Below, one piece after another: positions 17,632-23,415 of a stretch of 23,415 nt of DNA. The notes under the pieces were generated by a model. It saw only the letters and a program-made list of their open reading frames with translations. It ran no database searches and was not told where the DNA came from. The position numbers and the translations under genes are program-made. The stretch covers positions 1 through 23,415 of the forward strand of contig DKBI01000266.1 in assembly GCA_002451175.1 (NCBI GenBank), given 5' to 3'. How positions within the stretch are numbered: the first letter of the stretch is position 1; each line of letters begins with the position of its first letter. The DNA is from Betaproteobacteria bacterium UBA6904. GTDB lineage: Bacteria > Pseudomonadota > Gammaproteobacteria > Burkholderiales > SG8-39.

Positions 17632-18045
17632 ATGGGCAAGGCCTCCCACCAGCCGCCGGGGCTCGCCCTGCCGACGGGCCGCCAGCCTGCGCTGCGCGTC
17701 GTGCCGATGCCGGCCGACGCCAACCAGAACGGCGACATCTTCGGCGGCTGGATCATGGCGCAGGTCGACATCGCGGGCGGCGTGGTCGCGGCGCGCCTCG
17801 CGCGCGGGCGCGTGGCGACCGTGGCGGTCAACGCCTTCGTCTTCAAGCAGCCCGTGCAGATCGGCGACGTGCTGTCGTTCTACGCCGAAGTCGTGCGCAC
17901 CGGGCGCTCGTCGATCACGATCAACGTGGAAGTCTTCGCGGAGCGCGGCCGCGCCGATACGCGCGTCGTGAAGGTGACCGAAGCCACGCTGACCTACGTC
18001 GCGATCGACGGCAACGGCAAGCCGCGCCCGATCGAAGGGACGTGA
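17632..18045 (+). CDS. Acyl-CoA thioesterase, hotdog fold (YciA-like)
   Basis: Hydrolyses acyl-CoA to free acid and CoA. 137 residues from ATG 17632; a GTG at 17626 overlapping the fadJ stop (GTGA) is an equally possible start. The YciA signature is clear: MPADANQNGDIFGGWIMAQV followed by DIAGG, with Asn31/Asn33 and Asp46 in the positions used for catalysis in the family, then TVAVNAFVFKQPVQIGDVL and a final strand ATLTYVAID. Acts in the cytoplasm, probably as a hexamer, as relatives do. Sits between fadJ and the hydrolase with a 4-base overlap at its own end (GTGA), so it is part of the beta-oxidation operon and may limit acyl-CoA build-up or free CoA when flux stalls. Confidence 0.9.
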   Translation: MGKASHQPPGLALPTGRQPALRVVPMPADANQNGDIFGGWIMAQVDIAGGVVAARLARGRVATVAVNAFVFKQPVQIGDVLSFYAEVVRTGRSSITINVEVFAERGRADTRVVKVTEATLTYVAIDGNGKPRPIEGT

Positions 18046-18860
18046 CCGCCGACGCGGGCGCCATCGTCCTGCTGCACGGGGTGGCGAGCAACCGCAGCCG
18101 CTGGTCCGAGTTCGTGAAGACCACCACGCTGCGCGAGTCGTGGGCGCTGCTCGCGCCCGATCTGCGCGGCAACGGCGAATTCACCAGCCGCGGCCGCATC
18201 GGCATCGCCGATTGGTGCGCCGACATCGCCGCGCTGCTCGAGTCCCGGGGTTTCCCGCGCGCCGTCCTGATCGGGCACTGCCTCGGCGCGAACCTCGCGC
18301 TGCATTTCGCCGCCCGATTTCCGCAACGCACGCAGGGCCTCGTGCTCATCGAGCCGATGCCACCCGAGGCGCTGACCGGAACGTTGCGCCGCGTCCATCG
18401 GCTCAGGCCGCTGCTGCGCCTGTCGATCGCGCTCGTCCGGGCGCTGAATGCGCTCGGCCTGCGCCGCCGTCGACTCGCGCCGCTCGATCTCGAAGCGCTC
18501 GACCGCGAGACGCGCGCGGCGCTCGCAAGCGGGCCGGCGGGCGCCGATCAGCTGGCGAAGTACGCCTCGCCGCTGCGGGATCTCCGCTCCACTGCGACCG
18601 GCGCCTACCTGCAGTCGCTGCTGGCGGTGACGGAGGCGCTGCCGCGCGCCGAGCGCACCGTCGTGCCGGCGCTGGCGCTCATCGCCCAGCACAGCACCTT
18701 CATCGACGCGACGGCCCTGCGCGCCTACCTCGACCGGCTGGGAGACTGCGAGACCGCCGTTCTCCCCGCGCTGCACTGGATTCCGACCGAGCAGCCGGAG
18801 GCGATGCGCACGACGATCGAAGCCTGGATCGCGCGGCGCTTCGGCAGCGCGCGGCGCTGA
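18042..18860 (+). CDS. Alpha/beta hydrolase with Cys in the nucleophile elbow
   Basis: Alpha/beta-hydrolase fold enzyme of unknown substrate, 272 residues from a GTG overlapping the thioesterase stop by 4 bases. The oxyanion-hole LLHGVAS lies at 10-16, APDLRGNGEF at 38-47, the nucleophile elbow IGHCLGANLAL at 77-87 and the C-terminal LHWIPTEQPEAM with His245, aligned to the usual catalytic His. The elbow is G-H-C-L-G, so Cys80 (codon TGC at 18279-18281) stands where most relatives have Ser. The acid is unclear: Asp222 (FIDATAL) is the best candidate. No signal peptide, so cytoplasmic. Last gene of the psrA-fad operon; the substrate may be an acyl thioester or ester, but that is inference from context only. 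Its stop abuts the marC stop. Confidence 0.85.
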   Translation: MTADAGAIVLLHGVASNRSRWSEFVKTTTLRESWALLAPDLRGNGEFTSRGRIGIADWCADIAALLESRGFPRAVLIGHCLGANLALHFAARFPQRTQGLVLIEPMPPEALTGTLRRVHRLRPLLRLSIALVRALNALGLRRRRLAPLDLEALDRETRAALASGPAGADQLAKYASPLRDLRSTATGAYLQSLLAVTEALPRAERTVVPALALIAQHSTFIDATALRAYLDRLGDCETAVLPALHWIPTEQPEAMRTTIEAWIARRFGSARR

Positions 18861-19493
18861 TCAACCCGCCAGGCCGGGAAACAGTGCGTTCAGGCCGTCG
18901 GCCATCGTCTGCACCGCCATGGCGGCGAGCAGCAGGCCGAGAATGCGCGTCGCCACGTTGAGGCCGGTCGTGCCGAGCCGCGCTTCGATGACGCGCGCGC
19001 GCAGCAGCACGAACCAGGACACCAGGCACACGCCGGCGATGCAGACGACGACCAGCGCCTGGTGCGCGAGCCCGCCCTGTCCGGCGGCGATGATGGCAGT
19101 GCTGATGGCGCCCGGTCCCGCGAGCAGCGGCATCGCGAGCGGCACCACGCCGGAGACCTGCCCCGCCTCGAGCTCCCGCGCCTCGGCCTGCGACTGGCGC
19201 AGGCCGCCGGCCTGCGCATTGAGCATCGCGAGCGCCATGAGCAGCAGGACGAGCCCGCCGCCGACGCGGAACGCGGGCAGGCTGGCGCCGATCCAGTGCA
19301 GCAGCGCCTCGCCGAAGAAAGCCGACAGCGACAGCACCAGGAAGACCGTGATCACCACGACACGCACCAGCTCCACGCGCTCCGCCTCGCTGCGATGCGC
19401 GGTGAACGCGAGCAGGAACGGCACCGCGAGGAACGGGTCGACGACGGCGGTCAGCGTGACGGCGAAGCGCAGGTAATCCGTCAGGCTGCCCAC
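18861..19493 (-). CDS. MarC-family integral membrane protein
   Basis: Inner-membrane protein of the MarC/UPF0056 family, whose function is not established. 210 residues from a GTG (VGSLTDYLRFAV), the usual family length; longer upstream readings are Arg-rich and belong to the GST gene on another frame. About six hydrophobic segments. Family marks: VVDPFLAVPFLLAFTA near 16-31, FRVGGGLVLLLMALAML near 75-91, VVPLAMPLLAGPGAIST near 116-132 and RILGLLLAAMAVQTMADGL near the end. Begins 4 bases after the GST stop, so probably co-transcribed with it. Its TGA abuts that of the convergent hydrolase, giving TGATCA with no spacer. Confidence 0.9.
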   Translation of the reverse strand: MGSLTDYLRFAVTLTAVVDPFLAVPFLLAFTAHRSEAERVELVRVVVITVFLVLSLSAFFGEALLHWIGASLPAFRVGGGLVLLLMALAMLNAQAGGLRQSQAEARELEAGQVSGVVPLAMPLLAGPGAISTAIIAAGQGGLAHQALVVVCIAGVCLVSWFVLLRARVIEARLGTTGLNVATRILGLLLAAMAVQTMADGLNALFPGLAG

Positions 19494-19497
19494 GGCG

Positions 19498-20154
19498 TCA
19501 CTTCTTCGCCGCCGCCTGCGCGGCCGCCTGCGCCGCCTTGCGGTCCTCGTTGACGCGCGCGAAGGCGGGCCGCTCGCCGAGCATCCTGAGGTACGGCTTG
19601 AGCGGCGCAACGTCGTCGAGGTAATCGCGGCCGAAGGCGAGCCTGGTGCTCATCGAGACGATCGGCAGGTGCACGAACGCCGCGCAGTCGGCGAGCGTCA
19701 GCGCGCTGCCCGCGACGAACGGCGCGAACTTCGCCACCGCCTGGAAGGCGCGCACGCCCTTGGCGATCTCGCGTTCCACCTCGGCCTTGGTCTCGTCGGA
19801 GAACGGCCGGCCGAAGAACAGGCCGCCGTACAGCCGGCGGACCACCAGCTCCATGTGCAGCTCCATGAACACGATGAGCTCGCGCACCCGCGCGCGCTCG
19901 AGCGGGTCCTTCGGCAGCAGCGGGGGCTGCGGATAGGCGTCCTCGAGATACTCGCAGATGACGTGCGACTCGCGCAGGATCTCGTCGTTCACCAGGAGGT
20001 AGGGCACCTTGCCCATCGGGCTCTTCGCCAGGTACTCCGGCTTCTGCGAGGGCCGGCAGGCCGCGTCCTCCTCGAACGGGATGCCCTTTTCGAGCAGCGC
20101 GAGGCGCACCTTGTTGTGATAGTTGCTGACGTGAAAGCCGCAGAGCTTGAGCAT
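19498..20154 (-). CDS. Glutathione S-transferase family protein
   Basis: Cytoplasmic GST-like protein of 218 residues. The N-terminal thioredoxin-fold domain (1-78) begins LKLCGFHVSNYHNKVRLAL, with a Ser10 and nearby Tyr12 as possible glutathione-activating residues, and has SPMGKVPYLLV with the conserved cis-Pro and ESHVICEYLED, the glutathione gamma-glutamyl contact (E-S). The helical C-terminal domain contains LTLADCAAFVHLP with the conserved N-capping Asp. The Ala/Lys-rich tail (AAQAAAQAAAKK) is low complexity. A run of G just before the ATG may serve as ribosome site. A TATAAT lies on this strand at 20186-20181. Leads a two-gene unit with marC and is divergent from kynA. The class and substrate are not predictable. 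Confidence 0.9.
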   Translation of the reverse strand: MLKLCGFHVSNYHNKVRLALLEKGIPFEEDAACRPSQKPEYLAKSPMGKVPYLLVNDEILRESHVICEYLEDAYPQPPLLPKDPLERARVRELIVFMELHMELVVRRLYGGLFFGRPFSDETKAEVEREIAKGVRAFQAVAKFAPFVAGSALTLADCAAFVHLPIVSMSTRLAFGRDYLDDVAPLKPYLRMLGERPAFARVNEDRKAAQAAAQAAAKK

Positions 20155-20180
20155 GAGGACCCCCGGAAATCGAGCGTGGC

Positions 20181-20188
20181 ATTATAGT
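20181..20188. promoter_or_regulatory. Overlapping divergent -10 elements for GST and kynA
   Basis: ATTATAGT reads as TATAAT on the minus strand (20186-20181, perfect -10, about 27 bases from the GST start) and as TATAGT on the plus strand (20183-20188, 5 of 6, about 24 bases from the kynA start). I see no good -35 for either at 16-18 bases, so this is tentative. If both are used, the two promoters cannot be occupied at once. Confidence 0.35.
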
Positions 20189-20212
20189 CGCCGCACCACG
20201 GAGGACTGCGCC

Positions 20213-21040
20213 ATGAGCGAATCGGGATTCCACACCGACCTCGCCGCCGAGACGTCGTACGGCGGCTACCTGCGGCTCGACCTGCTGCTCGCCGCGCAGC
20301 AGCCGCGCTCGCGGCACCACGACGAGATGCTGTTCATCGTCCAGCACCAGACCGCGGAACTGTGGATGAAGCTCATGGTGCACGAGCTGAGCGCCGCGAT
20401 CGAGCGCGTGCGCCAGGACCAGCTCGACGCCTGCTTCAAGATCCTCGCGCGCGTGAAGCACATCCAGTGGCAGCTCTTCGACCAATGGTCGGTGCTGGAG
20501 ACGCTCACGCCGTCGGAGTACGTGCAGTTCCGCGACGTGCTCGGACCGGCCTCGGGGCTGCAGTCCTTCCAGTTCCGCGCGCTGTCGTTTCTCCTCGGCG
20601 CGAAGGAGCCCGGCCTCATCGAAGTCCACCGCCACGACGCCGGCGTTCACGCCTGGCTGACGCAGCTGCTGCATTCGCCGGCGCTGTACGACGAGTTCCT
20701 GCGCCATCTGGCGCGCCGCGGCCTGCCGGTGCCGCCCGAATGCGTGGAGCGGGACTGGTCGGCGCCCTACCGCCGCCACGACGGCGTGGTCGCGGCGCTG
20801 AAGCCGATCTACGACGCGCCGGAGCGCTGGTGGGACGCCTACGAGATGTGCGAGAAGCTCGTCGACATCGAGGAGTACTTCCAGCTCTTCCGCTTCCGCC
20901 ACATTCTCACCGTGGAGCGCACGATCGGCTTCAAGCGGGGCACCGGCGGCACCTCGGGCGTCGATTTTCTCCGCCGGCGCATCGACCAGCGGCTGTTTCC
21001 GGAGCTGATCGAAGTGCGCACGCGGATCGAGAAGACGTGA
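20213..21040 (+). CDS. kynA: Tryptophan 2,3-dioxygenase
   Basis: Heme enzyme that opens the tryptophan indole ring with O2 to N-formylkynurenine, the first kynurenine-pathway step. 275 residues, typical of bacterial TDO. The key residues known from Xanthomonas TDO are all present: distal His45 in FIVQHQTAELWMK, Arg107 in QFRDVLG (substrate carboxylate), heme-ligand His230 in FRFRHILTVERTIGF and Thr244 in GTGGTSG (substrate ammonium). The GGYLRLD near residue 17 is also conserved. GGAGG (20200-20204) lies 8 bases before the ATG. Its TGA overlaps the GTG of the next gene by 4 bases, so the two are translationally coupled. Divergent from the GST gene across 58 bases. Confidence 0.97.
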   Translation: MSESGFHTDLAAETSYGGYLRLDLLLAAQQPRSRHHDEMLFIVQHQTAELWMKLMVHELSAAIERVRQDQLDACFKILARVKHIQWQLFDQWSVLETLTPSEYVQFRDVLGPASGLQSFQFRALSFLLGAKEPGLIEVHRHDAGVHAWLTQLLHSPALYDEFLRHLARRGLPVPPECVERDWSAPYRRHDGVVAALKPIYDAPERWWDAYEMCEKLVDIEEYFQLFRFRHILTVERTIGFKRGTGGTSGVDFLRRRIDQRLFPELIEVRTRIEKT

Positions 21041-22197
21041 TCGACCTGGGCGAGGCGCCGCTCGACGAAGCGCTGGTCGCGCGGCGGGTGCGGCCGCTTT
21101 TTTCGCGCGCGCTCGCGCCCGGGCAGCCGATCTACCTCGCGAACCACTCGCTCGGCCGCCCGCCCGATCGCACCGCGACCGATGTCGCGGCGGCCCTCGA
21201 CGCCTGGTATCGGGATCTGGGCGAGGCCTGGGGGCCGTGGCTCGACGCGCGCGAGCGGTTCCGTTCGCTCACCGCGCAGCTCGTCGGCGCGCCGGGCGCC
21301 GATTCGATCGTGCCGAAGACCAGCGCGGCGCAGGGCCTGCGTGCGGTGCTCAATGCGCACGACGATCGCATCCGCGTGGTCGCGACCGACGCCGAGTTCG
21401 ACTCGCTCGATTTCGTCCTGCGCGTCTACCGCGAGCGCGGCCGCATCGACCTCGCGCTGGTGCCGCCGCGCGCGGAGGCGATCGTTGCGGCGCTCGCGCC
21501 GCGCACCGACCTGCTGGTCGTGTCGACGGTGTTCTTCCGCAGCGGCGAGATCCTGCCGGACCTCGCCGACATCGTGCGGCAGGCGCGCGCCGCGGGCGCG
21601 AAGGTGCTGCTCGACGTCTATCATCACGCGGGCGTGCTGCCGCTGGATCTGTCGGCCCTCGAGGCCGACTTCGCGGTCGGCGGCTCCTACAAGTACACGC
21701 GCGGCGGGCCCGGCGCCTGCTGGCTCTACGTGCATCCGCGCCACCACGGGCTGCGGACCCTCGACACGGGCTGGTTCGCGAAGGCGGCGCCGTTTGCCTA
21801 CGAGCGGCCCGACCCGCCGCGCTTCGCCGCGGGCGGCGATGGCTGGCTCGAATCCACGCCGCCGGTGCTCGCCTGCGTGCAGGCGCTCGCGGGGCTGGAA
21901 TTCACCTGCGACGTCGGCGTGGCACGGCTGCGCGCGTTCCACCTCGCGCAGAAGGCGCGCCTGGCGGCCGGGCTGGAGGATCGCGGCATCGCGGTCGCCG
22001 GCAGCGGCGCCGGGCACGGCGCGTTCCTCACGCTGCGCCATGCGCAGGCCCCACGGCTCGCCGAGCAGCTCAAGGCGCGCGGCGTGAAGACCGACGCGCG
22101 CGGCGAGACCCTGCGCCTGTGTCCCGACCTGCTCAACACGGACGGCGAGCTGGCGCGCGCCGCCGAGATGCTCGCCGCTAGCCTTCGGAGTACCTGA
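21037..22197 (+). CDS. kynU: Kynureninase-like PLP enzyme (aminotransferase class V fold), divergent
   Basis: Probably cleaves kynurenine to anthranilate and alanine. 386 residues from GTG (VIDLGEAPLD), about 30 shorter than Pseudomonas KynU. PLP-binding features: IYLANHSLG (32-40), TSAAQG (95-100, phosphate loop), Asp193 in LLDVYHHAGVLP and Schiff-base Lys219 in GGSYKYTRGGPG; the last matches the kynureninase SYKYxxGGPG and is the best reason for the call, with TGWF (244-247). Several kynureninase motifs are altered: FDSLDF where FPTD is usual, FFRSG for NYKTG, STPPV for GTP. The GTGA overlap with kynA supports a shared pathway. It could have another alpha-amino-keto substrate. Its last 20 bases overlap the convergent SDR gene. 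Confidence 0.78.
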   Translation: MIDLGEAPLDEALVARRVRPLFSRALAPGQPIYLANHSLGRPPDRTATDVAAALDAWYRDLGEAWGPWLDARERFRSLTAQLVGAPGADSIVPKTSAAQGLRAVLNAHDDRIRVVATDAEFDSLDFVLRVYRERGRIDLALVPPRAEAIVAALAPRTDLLVVSTVFFRSGEILPDLADIVRQARAAGAKVLLDVYHHAGVLPLDLSALEADFAVGGSYKYTRGGPGACWLYVHPRHHGLRTLDTGWFAKAAPFAYERPDPPRFAAGGDGWLESTPPVLACVQALAGLEFTCDVGVARLRAFHLAQKARLAAGLEDRGIAVAGSGAGHGAFLTLRHAQAPRLAEQLKARGVKTDARGETLRLCPDLLNTDGELARAAEMLAASLRST

Positions 22198-22942
22198 GAA
22201 ACAGCTTCTGCATGCCGCCGAGCCAGCGGTCGTAGTTCGCGCCCTTCGCCTGCAGGTACTGCAGCACCTGCGGGTGCGGCAGAACCAGGAATTTCTCCTC
22301 GGCCATGATCTTCACCACCTCGTCCATGACCTGCTCCGCCGACAGCACGCCGTCGACGCCGGCCGAAGTGTCCTCGCTCGACATCATGCCCGTGCGCACG
22401 AGCTGCGGGCACAGGCAGGACACGCGCAGGCCGCGCCGCCCGTAGGCGATCGCCAGCCACTCGGCGAATGCCACGGCGGCGTGCTTGGTCACGCCGTAGG
22501 GCGCCGACTCGACGATGTTGAGCAGGCCGGCCGCCGAGGCCGTGACCAAAAAATACCCGCCGCCGCGCGCGATCATCGGCTCGACCACCGCGCGCGCCGC
22601 CCACACGTGCGCCATGACGTGCACGCGCCAGTTGCGCTCCCAGACCTCGTCGGCCACTTCCGGCCCGCCGCGGGAAATGATCCCGGCGTTGGAGAAGTAG
22701 ACGTCGATGCGGCCGAAGCGCTCGGTGGCCACGCGCACCAGCTGCTTGATGTCGTACTCCCGGCTGACGTCGCAGCGCACGGCGACGCCGCCCGTCTCCT
22801 GCGCCACGGGCTGCAGCCCCTTGGCGTCGATGTCCGCCACGACGACCCCGGCGGCGCCCTCCTGCGCGAAGCGCAGCGCGGCGGCGCGGCCGATGCCGCT
22901 CGCCGCGCCGGTGACCACGGCGATCTTGCCCTGGAGATCCAT
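22178..22942 (-). CDS. Short-chain dehydrogenase/reductase (SDR) family oxidoreductase
   Basis: Classical NAD(P)-dependent SDR, 254 residues from ATG (MDLQGKIAVV) with AGGGGG 5 bases upstream. Motifs: cofactor loop TGAASGIG (11-18), Asp37 after the second strand (VVADID), which favours NAD over NADP, CDVS (58-60), NAG (85-87), catalytic Ser136 in VTASAAGLL, and Tyr149/Lys153 in YGVTK. The C-terminal tail (about 200-254, ending in LGGMQKLFLRYSEG) is longer than the minimal fold and resembles SDRs found next to ACAD10/11-type dehydrogenases. Begins 11 bases after the acyl-CoA dehydrogenase stop, so it likely acts on the product of the same acyl chain oxidation. The substrate is unknown. Confidence 0.9.
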   Translation of the reverse strand: MDLQGKIAVVTGAASGIGRAAALRFAQEGAAGVVVADIDAKGLQPVAQETGGVAVRCDVSREYDIKQLVRVATERFGRIDVYFSNAGIISRGGPEVADEVWERNWRVHVMAHVWAARAVVEPMIARGGGYFLVTASAAGLLNIVESAPYGVTKHAAVAFAEWLAIAYGRRGLRVSCLCPQLVRTGMMSSEDTSAGVDGVLSAEQVMDEVVKIMAEEKFLVLPHPQVLQYLQAKGANYDRWLGGMQKLFLRYSEG

Positions 22943-22953
22943 CGGCGCGCCCC

Positions 22954-23415
22954 CTAGCGCTTCTTCGCGGCGAGCGCCTCGGCGATCGAGGTCTGCTCGC
23001 CGAGTTCCATCTTCGCGATCGCGTTGCGATGCACTTCGTCGGGGCCGTCGGCAAAGCGCAGCGTGCGCGCATGCGCGTACGCGGCCGAGAGGCCGAAGTC
23101 CTGGCACACGCCGCCGCCGCCGTGCACCTGCATCGACCAGTCGATGACCTGCAGGGCCATGTTCGGCGCCAGCACCTTGATCATCGCGATCTCCTTCTTC
23201 GCGATCTTGTTGCCGACGGTGTCCATCTTCCAGGCGGCGTTCAGCACCATGAAGCGCGCCGAGTCGATCAGGATGCGCGCCTCCGCGATGCGCTCGCGCG
23301 TCACGCCCTGGTCGGCCACCGGACGGCCGAAGGCGACGCGCTGCGTGGCGCGGCGGCACATCTTCTCGAGCGCCACCTCGGCCTGGCCGATCAGGCGCAT
23401 GCAGTGGTGGATGCG
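22954..23415 (-). CDS. Acyl-CoA dehydrogenase, ACAD10/11-like, C-terminal part (cut by window edge)
   Basis: FAD flavoenzyme for alpha,beta-desaturation of acyl-CoA; the right edge of the window cuts the gene, leaving 153 C-terminal residues in an open frame that reaches the last base. Visible: [67 protein letters not shown] followed by GGGGVCQDF, and the terminal [26 protein letters not shown] and DGPDEVHR are strongly reminiscent of the ACAD10/11 group, whose members handle 4-hydroxyacyl or long/branched acyl-CoA. The family is clear; the substrate is not. The SDR gene follows after 11 bases on the same strand. Confidence 0.92.
   Translation of the reverse strand, partial: RIHHCMRLIGQAEVALEKMCRRATQRVAFGRPVADQGVTRERIAEARILIDSARFMVLNAAWKMDTVGNKIAKKEIAMIKVLAPNMALQVIDWSMQVHGGGGVCQDFGLSAAYAHARTLRFADGPDEVHRNAIAKMELGEQTSIAEALAAKKR

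Noticed and set aside
18042..18860. Alpha/beta hydrolase as the missing kynurenine formamidase
   Set aside because: It lacks the HGGxW pattern of hydrolase-type formamidases, bacterial KynB is an unrelated metal enzyme, and the gene is locked into the fad operon rather than beside kynA.

Overview
The window is very G+C-rich, densely coded DNA of a proteobacterium, most likely a betaproteobacterium. Reasons: a fused mnmC, a PsrA-type TetR regulator placed with a membrane-type FadE acyl-CoA dehydrogenase, a LutAB pair with a divergent IclR regulator, an Atm1-type ABC exporter, and a kynA-led tryptophan module. I read 21 protein genes (19 complete, one cut at each window edge). I see no RNA gene, insertion sequence, prophage, CRISPR array or sign of recent transfer. 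No stretch over 300 bases lacks a gene; the longest gaps are about 100-120 bases.

Layout, left to right. (1) 1-473, minus: start of an mmsA-type methylmalonate-semialdehyde dehydrogenase, divergent from an mscS-type channel (596-1420) followed closely by mnmC (1430-3349). (2) 3330-6363, minus: lutA, lutB and a cation-diffusion-facilitator transporter in one tight array, divergent from an IclR regulator (6437-7228). (3) 7251-9121, minus: egtD overlapping the end of pbpG. (4) 9236-11077, minus: an Atm1/ABCB7-like exporter. (5) 11181-18860, plus: psrA-fadE-fadI-fadJ-thioesterase-alpha/beta hydrolase, a six-gene fatty-acid beta-oxidation operon with tiny gaps or overlaps. (6) 18861-20154, minus: GST then marC. 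(7) 20213-22197, plus: kynA and an overlapping, divergent kynureninase-like gene. (8) 22178-23415, minus: an ACAD10/11-like acyl-CoA dehydrogenase (partial) followed by an SDR.

The theme is catabolism of acyl-CoAs and amino acids. FadE oxidises acyl-CoA, FadJ hydrates and dehydrogenates, FadI thiolyses, and the hotdog thioesterase could relieve CoA trapping. The operon begins with its own PsrA-like regulator. A 16-bp palindrome matching the PsrA half-site pattern lies over the predicted transcription start of psrA, so fatty-acid-responsive autoregulation of the whole operon is the best-supported regulatory model here.

I did not find a clearly new multi-gene system. The points most worth a second look are the Cys-nucleophile hydrolase closing the fad operon, the altered hydratase loop and short C-terminus of FadJ, the divergent KynU without a nearby formamidase, lutAB without lutC, egtD without egtB, and a CDF transporter with an Asn in its predicted metal site.
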